Assembly: GCA_903929885.1 (NCBI GenBank)
Contig: CAIYWI010000164.1
Span: forward strand, 1 to 55,563
Reading direction: 5' to 3'
DNA: 55,563 nucleotides
Origin: an uncultured Phycisphaerales bacterium
GTDB taxonomy: Bacteria > Planctomycetota > Phycisphaerae > Phycisphaerales > UBA1924
The stretch's first letter is position 1. Each line of letters opens with the position of its first letter. Both the position numbers and the translations under genes were made by a program. Below, piece by piece: positions 26,920-37,071 of the stretch. The notes beneath the pieces were generated by a model that was not told the DNA's origin, did no database searches, and saw only the letters and a program-made list of their open reading frames with translations.

Positions 26920-27423
26920 TCAGTCGTCGTTGCCGCCCGCATCCATGTCACCCAGTCGTCGGAAGGCGGCCTCATAGGCGCGAAGCCACTGCGACGCGAT
27001 CGTCGCGGCGTCGGGATCGGTCGCGTGAATGGGCACCCGCGAGCGGAAGGTGAACAACTTGTCCTCGGAACGGAAGTGCTCGCATGAAGCCGTCGCATCG
27101 CCGGGCCTTCGTTCCACGTAGCCGAGTTCGGCCAACTCTTCGGCGACCAACTCTTCCACGCTGTCGCCCGTGTTGAGCAAGTCCGCTTCGATCGAGTGAC
27201 TCTGCCAGCGATCCGCCATCAGGAGCGACACGAACAGCGCATCACCCTCGCGGCTCACCCGATAGGTGGCCGGTTGCGCCGATCCGGTCGCCGGGAAGTC
27301 GACGCCCTCAGGCCGCACGGTCGCGGTGCCGAACAGGCCGGTGCCGGCCGCCGCCTTTGCCACATCCGCCCAAAGCGTCGCCAACGAACCGCCCATATCC
27401 GTCCTCGCCGTGGTCATAATCAT
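26920..27423 (-). CDS. Unknown protein, probable operon partner of the glycosyltransferase
   Basis: Encodes 167 residues from ATG 27423, or 165 from ATG 27417. No family is recognised. It is acidic, has no signal peptide or membrane helix, and opens with a helical part (GSLATLWADVAKAAA). A beta-rich middle (YRVSREGDALFVSLLMADRW) and a helical segment (SVEELVAEELAELGYVE) follow. The alternation suits a small cytoplasmic alpha/beta protein such as a chaperone-like or regulator fold, but that is a guess. Longer upstream extension of the frame would run into the tRNA-Leu region on the other strand, so the short start is preferred. Confidence 0.6.
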   Translation of the reverse strand: MIMTTARTDMGGSLATLWADVAKAAAGTGLFGTATVRPEGVDFPATGSAQPATYRVSREGDALFVSLLMADRWQSHSIEADLLNTGDSVEELVAEELAELGYVERRPGDATASCEHFRSEDKLFTFRSRVPIHATDPDAATIASQWLRAYEAAFRRLGDMDAGGNDD

Positions 27424-27592
27424 GGTCCAATAACTCTTGATCCAGTGAAGAGGAAGGATAGTCTCAAAGGTTGACGTTGGAATGACGCCGACCGACAGAG
27501 GGAGGTGGAGCCTCTGCGCCCGCAAACCCATCGGCTGCATGGGCTTGCGATGCAGCCACCGGAGTGCCGGGCTGGGAATGCCCGACCGGGTC

Positions 27593-27620
27593 TTGAGTCT
27601 GGGAAAATCCGGCGTATATT
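27593..27620 (+). promoter_or_regulatory. Promoter of tRNA-Leu
   Basis: TTGAGT (27593-27598), 16 bases, TATATT (27615-27620). Transcription would begin near 27627, about 36 bases before the mature tRNA. It is one of the clearest sigma-70-like promoters in the window. Confidence 0.6.
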
Positions 27621-27662
27621 TCCCCCCACCCCTCGGCAGGCCTTCGGGCCCGTCGAGCCACC

Positions 27663-30040
<2,378 letters not shown>

Positions 30041-30119
30041 GGCCGCCTCCCCGGCTCATTGTTGCGTCCGCACGAAGGCGACTTGCCCCCCCCTCCGTGG
30101 TTACCCTTGGATCAGTCGC

Positions 30120-30527
30120 ATGAGTTCCGTCGTTCGCCCCAAGCACGAGTCAACCTGCACCACGGGTCACTTCACCGTGCGGGCGTCGCCTTTTTACCTG
30201 AACGACAAGTCGAGCCCCGAGGAGCGGCGATTCGTCTTTGCCTATCGCATCACCATCGAATGCCATGGACCGGTGGAGGCGCAACTCCTTTCCCGCCGCT
30301 GGGTCATCTGCGATGCCGACGGCCTTTCCCACACCGTCGAGGGTGACGGGGTCATCGGGATGCAGCCGTCGTTCCATGACGGGGTGAGTTTCCAGTACAC
30401 CAGCTATTGCCCGCTCGCGACCCGCTGGGGCACGATGGAGGGCGCATACACGATGTCCAAGCCCGACGGCGAGACCTTCGAGGTCTCGATTGCACGCTTC
30501 TATCTGGTCGCTCCGGAGGACGCGTGA
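30120..30527 (+). CDS. apaG: ApaG domain protein
   Basis: Encodes 135 residues from ATG 30120. The ApaG fold is a small fibronectin-III-like beta sandwich linked genetically to Co2+ resistance and Mg2+ efflux; its biochemistry is unclear. Recognised by the strand pattern RFVFAYRITIECHG, QLLSRRWVICDADG, VEGDGVIGMQPSFHDG and the conserved YTSYCPLATRWGTMEGAY. The stop overlaps the thiS GTG start (GTGA), which suggests coupled translation of two unrelated genes. Confidence 0.92.
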   Translation: MSSVVRPKHESTCTTGHFTVRASPFYLNDKSSPEERRFVFAYRITIECHGPVEAQLLSRRWVICDADGLSHTVEGDGVIGMQPSFHDGVSFQYTSYCPLATRWGTMEGAYTMSKPDGETFEVSIARFYLVAPEDA

Positions 30528-30724
30528 AGATCGTCGTCAACGGCCATGTCGCCGACGTGGCTGCCGAGACGACCGTTCGAATGTTGATCGAGTCGCTTGG
30601 GCTTGGCCGCGGTGCATGCGCCGCCGAAGTGAACAAGGAGTTGGTGCCCCGCCGGGAGCACGAGTCGCGACGGCTGGCCGAGGGCGATGTCGTGGAGATC
30701 GTCTCGCTCGTTGGCGGCGGCTGA
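30524..30724 (+). CDS. thiS: Sulfur carrier protein ThiS
   Basis: Encodes 66 residues from a GTG overlapping the apaG stop. ThiS is a ubiquitin-like carrier that brings sulfur as a C-terminal thiocarboxylate to thiazole synthase. It begins [20 protein letters not shown], has [13 protein letters not shown] in the middle, and ends [14 protein letters not shown] with the required terminal Gly-Gly. The size is typical. thiG follows after 43 bases. thiF and thiH/thiO are not adjacent, so activation comes from elsewhere. Confidence 0.92.
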   Translation: MKIVVNGHVADVAAETTVRMLIESLGLGRGACAAEVNKELVPRREHESRRLAEGDVVEIVSLVGGG

Positions 30725-30767
30725 GCGACGCGGTGAGCGGCCGGTCGCTCGGGTACGATCGCTCTCC

Positions 30768-31604
30768 ATGAACGCCGAACCGGGTCATACCCCCTTCTCC
30801 ATCGCCGGTCGAACCTTCTCCAGCCGCTTGTTCGTCGGCACCGGCAAGTACCGCACGCTCGAACTGATGCAAGCCTCGCTCGCGGCGAGCGGCTGCGAGG
30901 TGGTCACCGTCGCGGTGCGGCGAGAACGCCTCTACAACGAGCAAGGCCAGAGCCTGCTCGACGCGCTTGACCTGAATCGATACACCATCCTGCCCAACAC
31001 GGCAGGCTGCTTCAGCGTGGAGGACGCAGTGCGGGTGTCGCGACTGGGCCGCGACTTGCTCGAGCAACTCGGCAACCCAGGGGCGGACTGGGTGAAGCTC
31101 GAGGTGCTCGGCGACCGCAAGACGCTCCTCCCCGACCCGGCAGGCACCGTCGAGGCCACGCGCATTCTCGTCAAAGAGGGGTTCAAGGTGCTCGCCTACA
31201 CCAGCGACGACCCCATCGCCGCCCTTCGGATCAAGGAAGCCGGCGCGGCGAGCGTCATGCCGGCGGGCAGCCCCATCGGCAGCGGCCAGGGCGTGCTGAA
31301 CCGCAACAACATCATCCTCTGCCTCGAACTGCTCAAGCAGGGCGACTCGAGCTACCCGGTGATCGTCGACGCGGGCGTGGGCTCCGCCAGCGACGTGGCT
31401 CAGGCCATGGAACTCGGCGCCGACGGCGTCCTTCTCAACACGGCCATCGCCCACGCCAAGGATCCCGTCATGATGGCCCACGCCATGCGACACGGGTGCG
31501 AAGGCGGACGACAGTCGTATCTCGCCGGCCGGATCCCCAAGAAGCTCTATGCCACGGCCAGCAGTCCGTGGGAGGGCGTGATCTCGCACATCCCCGGCGA
31601 GTGA
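30768..31604 (+). CDS. thiG: Thiazole synthase ThiG
   Basis: Encodes 278 residues from ATG 30768. ThiG joins deoxyxylulose phosphate, dehydroglycine and ThiS-bound sulfur to make the thiamin thiazole. The TIM-barrel signatures are [37 protein letters not shown] with the Schiff-base lysine, [35 protein letters not shown] and [14 protein letters not shown]. The length is normal. No TPP riboswitch was seen ahead of apaG, so control of this operon is not evident. Confidence 0.95.
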   Translation: MNAEPGHTPFSIAGRTFSSRLFVGTGKYRTLELMQASLAASGCEVVTVAVRRERLYNEQGQSLLDALDLNRYTILPNTAGCFSVEDAVRVSRLGRDLLEQLGNPGADWVKLEVLGDRKTLLPDPAGTVEATRILVKEGFKVLAYTSDDPIAALRIKEAGAASVMPAGSPIGSGQGVLNRNNIILCLELLKQGDSSYPVIVDAGVGSASDVAQAMELGADGVLLNTAIAHAKDPVMMAHAMRHGCEGGRQSYLAGRIPKKLYATASSPWEGVISHIPGE

Positions 31605-31620
31605 GTCGCCACGGCGTCCA

Positions 31621-32052
31621 TCAGTCGCCGCCACCACCGCCACCTCCATCGCCCCCGCCTGAGTCTCCGCCGCCCCAGCCGCCTCCATCCGCATCGCCGG
31701 GGGCCGTGTCCCAATCCGGGGTGGAGGGCCGCTCGTCGTCCGATGCAGGTTCCGGGTTGACGATCGCACCTCCGTCGCCGCCTTGACTCGAACGTCGTCG
31801 CGACTCATCCGCTTGGGCGTCGATGGCCGCCGTCGCACCGATGACTCCCGCCGCACCGAGAGGCATCCACGCGTTGACGCCGGGGCCTCGGGACGAGCCG
31901 TCGGTGCCGGCCCCGGGATGATGGCCCCACGCGTCACGATCGCTCATGGCGCGGGCCTTGCGTGCCTTGCGGGCCAGGAGCAGCACGGCGATCCAAGCCC
32001 CAAGAAAGGCGGCGACGAACACTACGACGCCGACAATGAGCAGAACACGCAT
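31621..32052 (-). CDS. Small membrane protein with glycine-rich tail
   Basis: Encodes 143 residues. Residues 3-27 form one hydrophobic helix (VLLIVGVVVFVAAFLGAWIA), followed by a basic KARKARA stretch that suits the cytoplasmic side. A low-complexity, Asp/Gly-rich tail ends in a long glycine run. No family is recognised. The 40-base gap upstream makes it a likely partner of the AbgT-family transporter on the same strand. The glycine tail could be partly artefactual as coding sequence, but the frame has a good start. Confidence 0.5.
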   Translation of the reverse strand: MRVLLIVGVVVFVAAFLGAWIAVLLLARKARKARAMSDRDAWGHHPGAGTDGSSRGPGVNAWMPLGAAGVIGATAAIDAQADESRRRSSQGGDGGAIVNPEPASDDERPSTPDWDTAPGDADGGGWGGGDSGGGDGGGGGGGD

Positions 32053-32092
32053 CAGGGAACCTCGCGGAGCAGATCACCCACCACCCCAACCC

Positions 32093-33946
32093 TCATTCAG
32101 CCGCCGCCGGAGTGTACCACAGCGGAGCCCCGGGGCCGAGTTCCCAGCCCGCCACGGACCATCCGATGAGCAGCAAGGTCCATGCGATCGCGAAGGTGAT
32201 GGAGTATGGCAGCATCATGGCGATCAGGTTGCCGATGCCGGCGTCCTTCTTCCATCGCTGCATGGCGACGAGGATGATGACGACATAGCTGTTGAGCGGC
32301 GTCACGACGTTGGTGCAACTGTCGCCCACCCGATAGGCCGCCTGCGTGAGTTCGGGGCTGATGCCCGCCATCATCATCATGGGCACCAGGATGGGCGCCA
32401 GCGCGGTCCACTTGGCCGACATGCTCGCCATCAGCAGGTTGATGACCATCGTCAGCCCCACCACGCCCACCAGCAGGGCCGAATAGTGAAGTCCGCTGCC
32501 CACCAGCAGCTTGCCGCCCGCGTTGGCGAGCATCACATCGAGCCGCGTGTACCGGAAGCACTCGACGAACTGGGCGGCGAAGAAAGCCATGGCCAGGATC
32601 GGAGCCATCATCACCATGGCGTGAGTGAACGCCTTGGTGATGTCGCCTGCCGAGCGGATCGCGCCGGTGACCAATCCGTACGCCACGCCGGGAATGAGGA
32701 ACGCGATGAGAATGAGCGGCACCACCGCCGTCGACCAGCGAGGTTGCGCCTCGGCCGACGCTTCGAGTCGCCCCTTGATGGTCGTGTCCTCGGCGAGGCG
32801 AAATGTCCCTCTCGGAGCTCCGTCGGGGCCTGCCGCCTCGACGGTCCACTGACGAGGCAGCACGGCTTCGCCCGCCATCGGCATCGTGTCGCCCGCGCCG
32901 GCAGCCGGCGAGAACTTCGCCGGCGCGGCTCCCAACGCGGAGGGAATCGTTCCGAAGGTCGGTGCGGGCGCCGGCATCGGCCCGGCCAAAGGCGCGCCGG
33001 GCACCGCGATGAGCGCCGCGATGCCCCCGAGCGTCAGCACGGTGGCGATCACGGCCCAGCGGAGACCGCGACGCTCGACCGACGTGAGCGCCTCGTTGCC
33101 GCCCGCGTCGACGCCGCCATCATGCCCCTGGGCGGCCAACCGTGGCTCGACCACCCACGCGGTGACACCCCACCCCACGACCGTCAGAAGGAAGGTCGAC
33201 ACGAGCATGAACCACCAGTTCGAGGTTGCGAGCACCGTGTAGGAGGGTTCCAGCGTGCGAGCGCCAAGCGTCGTGATGCCCGCGACCAGCGCGTCGGTCG
33301 ACCCGACCAGCAGGTTGGCGGAGAACCCTGCAGCCACGCCGGCGAACGCCGCCGCGATGCCCGCCAGCGGCGGACGACCAAACGCGGCGTACAACGCGGC
33401 GGCGAGCGGCGGCAGGATGATGTATCCCGCGTCGCTGGCGATGTTGGAGACCACGCCCACGAACACGATGGTGGGCGTGAGCGCCTTGGAGGGCACGAGG
33501 GCCGCGACCCACCGCATGGCCGCGCCGAAGAGCCCCACTTTCTCGGCCACGCCGATCCCGAACATGCCCACGAGCACGACGCCAAGCGGCGCGAAGTTGA
33601 CGAAGTTGCGGACCATGTTGGCAAAGAGCCAGTAAACGCCCTCGCCGCTGAGCAAACTCCGCGGAGCGACCGGCGCGCCGCTGGGCAACAGTTCGGTCAG
33701 GGGCTTGCCGCTCGCGTCGAGTTTGGGCACGTGCGTGACCGTCCCGTCTGCGGCCGTGACGGCTTCCGTCACGGCCTTGACACGCTGGGGCTGGACCGAC
33801 CAACCCATCGAGTCGCCGATGGCCGAGAGCCCCATCACGATGATCGTGGCCCCGATGAACAGAAAGACAGGGTCGGGCAACTTGTTCCCGAGCCACTCGA
33901 TGAGGCCGAGGAGACCGCCGGAAGCGCTTTTCTTGGGGGTCGTCAT
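32093..33946 (-). CDS. AbgT-family transporter
   Basis: Encodes 617 residues. AbgT-family proteins import p-aminobenzoyl-glutamate (AbgT) or export sulfonamides (MtrF, YdaH). Family features are the N-terminal IEWLGNKLPDPVFLFIGATI, FVNFAPLGVVLVGMFGIGVAE, SNIASDAGYIILPPLAAALY, and SANLLVGSTDALVAGIT, then FFAAQFVECF, VINLLMASMSAKWTALAPI and AYRVGDSCTNVVTPLNSYV. Two loops are enlarged: one near residues 55-100 and one near 290-375 (Ala/Pro-rich). The chain is therefore about 100 residues longer than the usual ~510. Substrate not determined. Confidence 0.88.
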   Translation of the reverse strand: MTTPKKSASGGLLGLIEWLGNKLPDPVFLFIGATIIVMGLSAIGDSMGWSVQPQRVKAVTEAVTAADGTVTHVPKLDASGKPLTELLPSGAPVAPRSLLSGEGVYWLFANMVRNFVNFAPLGVVLVGMFGIGVAEKVGLFGAAMRWVAALVPSKALTPTIVFVGVVSNIASDAGYIILPPLAAALYAAFGRPPLAGIAAAFAGVAAGFSANLLVGSTDALVAGITTLGARTLEPSYTVLATSNWWFMLVSTFLLTVVGWGVTAWVVEPRLAAQGHDGGVDAGGNEALTSVERRGLRWAVIATVLTLGGIAALIAVPGAPLAGPMPAPAPTFGTIPSALGAAPAKFSPAAGAGDTMPMAGEAVLPRQWTVEAAGPDGAPRGTFRLAEDTTIKGRLEASAEAQPRWSTAVVPLILIAFLIPGVAYGLVTGAIRSAGDITKAFTHAMVMMAPILAMAFFAAQFVECFRYTRLDVMLANAGGKLLVGSGLHYSALLVGVVGLTMVINLLMASMSAKWTALAPILVPMMMMAGISPELTQAAYRVGDSCTNVVTPLNSYVVIILVAMQRWKKDAGIGNLIAMMLPYSITFAIAWTLLLIGWSVAGWELGPGAPLWYTPAAAE

Positions 33947-34218
33947 GTGATGCCGCCACAGGTTGGGGGAGGAGACAAACCGGGATCAATGCGGGACACA
34001 CACCACGTCGCCGCCTTGCGACGAAAGGAGCGTACGCCACATGATGACGCAGCCATACGCCGCGACCGACCGGGGACGCGGGGCCACGCTCACGACCGAC
34101 GAGCATCATCACGCTCCCGGCGTGCTTCCCACCGCCCTCCACCGCCAACGCCGTGGATGCTGGGCCAAGCGAGGAGAGTTCCGAAGGCGAAGCGACAGGG
34201 TCGCTCGATGGAGTCGGA

Positions 34219-34623
34219 TCACGTGAGCCGGACCAACTTGCCCTTGCGCTTCACGATGTTCTTGTAGTCCCACTGGATCGTGGCGGACTTGCCAAGCCAA
34301 CGCCCGAGGGCCGCGCGATCGATCTCGTCGACAGAGGCCAACCGAACCCCGGCGGACTTGAACTTGGTATCGGGCGGCTCGGGCGCCAACTCGCGCTCGT
34401 CGAAGGACTGGCCGCTCCAGAACATGAGCCGAATCGCATCTTTCAGCTTCGAATAGCCCACGATCGGATTCTCATCGATGAACCAGACGGGATGACGGTG
34501 CCAGATGCGGCCCTCGGCACCGGGAAGCCCGGCAGCGATCGCGGCGGCAAGCATGTCGCAGATCCGCTTGTCTTCAGAGGTTTGCGCTGCGTGGTAAGCA
34601 AGGATGTCCTTCGGAATCGGCAT
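34219..34623 (-). CDS. DUF1801-like (YdhG-type) protein
   Basis: Encodes 134 residues. The pattern RICDMLAAAIAAGLPGAEGRIWHRHPVWFI, read together with VGYSKLKDAIRLMFWSGQSF, matches the small YdhG/DUF1801 fold, whose function is unknown. The C-terminal half (LASVDEIDRAALGRWLGKSA) is helical, then ends in a basic stretch. It stands alone between the AbgT gene (272 bases away, nothing recognised there) and tRNA-Gly. No signal peptide. Confidence 0.7.
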   Translation of the reverse strand: MPIPKDILAYHAAQTSEDKRICDMLAAAIAAGLPGAEGRIWHRHPVWFIDENPIVGYSKLKDAIRLMFWSGQSFDERELAPEPPDTKFKSAGVRLASVDEIDRAALGRWLGKSATIQWDYKNIVKRKGKLVRLT

Positions 34624-34722
34624 GGTCGCCTGAAGGTTGTCGAAGGCGATGCCGGTGCACCACGAAGGACTTTACCCACCCCCTCGCCGCCGGTGTCAGC
34701 GCGTGACATCCGCGGCAATGAA

Positions 34723-34794
34723 AGCGGGTGAAGGGGATCGAACCCTCGACATTCAGCTTGGGAAGCTGACGTTCTACCGCTGAACTACACCCGC
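34723..34794 (-). tRNA. tRNA-Gly (anticodon CCC)
   Basis: A 72-base cloverleaf on the reverse strand. Acceptor GCGGGTG pairs with CACCCGC; the D arm is GTTC/GAAC; the anticodon stem TCAGC/GCTGA holds the loop TTCCCAA with anticodon CCC; the T arm holds TTCGATC. The discriminator is T and CCA is not encoded. A TACAAT -10-like box (complement of 34804-34809) lies about 10 bases ahead, so it may have its own promoter downstream of asd. Confidence 0.95.
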
Positions 34795-34843
34795 GGCTGG
34801 GGGATTGTACCCCTTCGCGGCCGGTGGCGGCGGTGGAGCGGGG

Positions 34844-35881
34844 TCATGCCGCCAGAAGGTCGGCAATCTGGATGGCGTTCTGGGCCGCGCCCTTGCGGAG
34901 TTGGTCGCCGCAGAGCCAGAGGCACCAATGGCGGGAGCGGCCTGAAGCGTCGAGCCCTGCCGCGGGGTCGACGCGGATGCGGCCCACCAGCACGTCGTCG
35001 CCGCCGGCGGCTTTCAGGGGTGTCGGGAAGCGGTTGCCGCCGCGATCGTCGATCACGCGAACGCCCGGCTCGCCCTCGAACGCGCGGCGGACCTCGTCCT
35101 CGGTGGCCGGGCGCCCCAGCCGCACGGCGCAGCTCTCGCTGTGGGCGCGGAAGACGGGCACGCGGATGCACGTGGGCGTGATGGTCACCGAAGGGTCGCC
35201 CCAGATCTTGTGCGTCTCCTTGATGAGCTTCACTTCCTCGACATTGAGGCCGGTGGCCGGATCGACCTGACTGTTGTGGCTGAAGACGTTGAAGGCGCAC
35301 TGTTCGGCGAAGATCTTCGCCTCAACGGGCCGACCGGACAGATGCTGCTCGACCTGCGCCCGCAGCTCGTCCATCGCGGCAGCGCCGGCGCCCGAGACCG
35401 CCTGATAGGTCGAGACGGTGGCATGCTCGACGCCGAACCGCTTGCGCCATGGGTTGAGGGCGACGAGCATCAGGATGGTCGAGCAGTTGGGGTTCGCGAT
35501 CAGGCGCGGGCTGGCAGGATCTGGAATCTCGCCGGGGTTGACCTCCGGCACCACCAGCGGCACGGCCGGATCCATTCGGAAGGCCGACGAGTTGTCGACG
35601 ACATGACACCCCGCCGCCAGCGCGGCCGGCGCGAACTGCTTCGACACGCCCGAGGTGGCGCAGAAAATGGCGACGTCCACGCCCTTGAACGACGCTTCCG
35701 TCAATGCCCGCACCGTGAGATCGCCGCCGGCGTAGGGAACCTTCGTGCCCGCGGATCGCATCGAGGCGAGGGGAACGATGCGATTGGAGGGATGCCCCCG
35801 CTGCTCGAGGATGGCGAGGGCTTCACGACCCACCGCGCCGGTGGCGCCGACGACTGCGACGGACTTGACCTTCAGTGACAT
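34844..35881 (-). CDS. asd: Aspartate-semialdehyde dehydrogenase
   Basis: Encodes 345 residues. Asd reduces aspartyl phosphate to aspartate semialdehyde, the branch point to lysine and to homoserine. It has the nucleotide-binding VAVVGATGAVGREALAIL, the catalytic cysteine in NPNCSTILM, the SGAGAAAMDEL loop, and a basic ITPTCIRVPVFRAHSE with the active-site His. Last gene of the methionine operon; its start overlaps the stop of the upstream lyase by ten bases. Supplies the product that the fused enzyme upstream then reduces to homoserine. Confidence 0.95.
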   Translation of the reverse strand: MSLKVKSVAVVGATGAVGREALAILEQRGHPSNRIVPLASMRSAGTKVPYAGGDLTVRALTEASFKGVDVAIFCATSGVSKQFAPAALAAGCHVVDNSSAFRMDPAVPLVVPEVNPGEIPDPASPRLIANPNCSTILMLVALNPWRKRFGVEHATVSTYQAVSGAGAAAMDELRAQVEQHLSGRPVEAKIFAEQCAFNVFSHNSQVDPATGLNVEEVKLIKETHKIWGDPSVTITPTCIRVPVFRAHSESCAVRLGRPATEDEVRRAFEGEPGVRVIDDRGGNRFPTPLKAAGGDDVLVGRIRVDPAAGLDASGRSRHWCLWLCGDQLRKGAAQNAIQIADLLAA

Positions 35882-37071
35882 GGCGATGTTCCGAGACTCG
35901 GCTTGACTTCGACCTGCGGCCCCGACTCGCCGCGGAGCAAGGCGAAGGCGGCGTCGATATCGGCGATCAGGTCGCGGACATCCTCGATTCCCACGCTCAG
36001 GCGGACGATATCGGACGGAAACTTGCGGGCCTTGCGGACTTCATCGGGAATGCTGGCGTGCGACATCGCGCAGGGCATCGATGCCGACGACCCCACGCTG
36101 CCAAAGCTCACGCGAATGGGGAAGAGCCGCAAGGCCTCCACGAAACGACGCGACGTCTCGTCGTCGCCGGTCTCGATGCACACCACCGCGCCGTCGCCGG
36201 TCGCCTGTCGCTTGTGGACGTACGAACTCGGGAACCCGGGAAGACCAGGAAAACGCACCAGGCGAACCTCGGGGCGGTCCAGGAGGTGCCTCGCGATCGC
36301 GCCCGCGCTGCGTTGCTGGCGTTCGAGGCGAAGGTCGAGCGTCTTGAGTCCCCGCAGCAACAGGGAGCAGTCGTGCGGACCCAGCGCGGTGCCGGTGGCG
36401 TTGTGAAGGAAGGCCAACTGCGAGGCCAACTCCTCGTCGCGCACGGCGAGCGTGCCCGCGGTCACGTCGCCGTGGCCGCAGAGATACTTGGTCGCCGAGT
36501 GGATGACGAGATCCGCACCCAGTTCCAGCGGACGCATGCCCAGCGGCGACAGGAAGGTGTTGTCGACCGCCAGCATCGCACCATGCTGATGCGACAGCGC
36601 TGCCAACGCGCGAATATCGCACACCCGCATGAGCGGGTTGCTCACCGACTCGACGTACACCAGCTTGGTCCGGGGCGAGAACGCGGCACCGGCGACCGCA
36701 AGGTCGGTCAGGTCGACGTATCGGGTGACGATGCCTCGACGGGCCGCGACGCGGGAGAAGAGCCGGTACGTGCCGCCGTAGAGGTCGTCGCACGCAAGGA
36801 TCTCGTCGCCGGGGGCGAGGAGTTCGAGCATGGCGTCGATGGCGGCCAGACCGCTGGCGTACGCGAGGGCGCGGACGCCGCGTTCGAGCAGGGCGATCTG
36901 GCGTTCGAGCACCTCGCGGGTGGGGTTGCCGCTCCGCGAGTAGTCGAAGCGGCCGAACCCCGAGGCGGACTCCTGGTCGAACGTGGCGGTCTGGTAGATG
37001 GGCGTCGTCGAGGCGTGGAAGGGGTCGCCGTCGCACGGGTCGAAGGCGACCAGTCGGGTCGAGTCTCTCAT
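35872..37071 (-). CDS. metC: Cystathionine beta-lyase-like PLP enzyme
   Basis: Encodes 399 residues of the Cys/Met-metabolism PLP family. PLP Lys lies in HSATKYLCGHGD; other marks are DYSRSGNPTREVLE, YASGLAAIDAMLELL, CDDLYGGTYRLFSR, AVDNTFLSPL and IRVSFGSVGS. The N-terminal STPIYQTATFDQESAS with FDYSRSGNPTR is closest in my memory to plant and cyanobacterial cystathionine beta-lyase, which turns cystathionine into homocysteine. With the MetB-like enzyme two genes upstream this completes trans-sulfuration. Starts in an ATGA overlap with the fused aspartokinase gene. Exact specificity is inferred from context. Confidence 0.8.
   Translation of the reverse strand: MRDSTRLVAFDPCDGDPFHASTTPIYQTATFDQESASGFGRFDYSRSGNPTREVLERQIALLERGVRALAYASGLAAIDAMLELLAPGDEILACDDLYGGTYRLFSRVAARRGIVTRYVDLTDLAVAGAAFSPRTKLVYVESVSNPLMRVCDIRALAALSHQHGAMLAVDNTFLSPLGMRPLELGADLVIHSATKYLCGHGDVTAGTLAVRDEELASQLAFLHNATGTALGPHDCSLLLRGLKTLDLRLERQQRSAGAIARHLLDRPEVRLVRFPGLPGFPSSYVHKRQATGDGAVVCIETGDDETSRRFVEALRLFPIRVSFGSVGSSASMPCAMSHASIPDEVRKARKFPSDIVRLSVGIEDVRDLIADIDAAFALLRGESGPQVEVKPSLGTSPCH

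Noticed and set aside
30041..30119. A TPP riboswitch ahead of apaG-thiS-thiG.
   Set aside because: No CUGAGA or related conserved string, and the gap is too short.
31946..34267. A 773-codon forward frame opposite the AbgT gene.
   Set aside because: His/Arg/Asp-rich shadow of the transporter.
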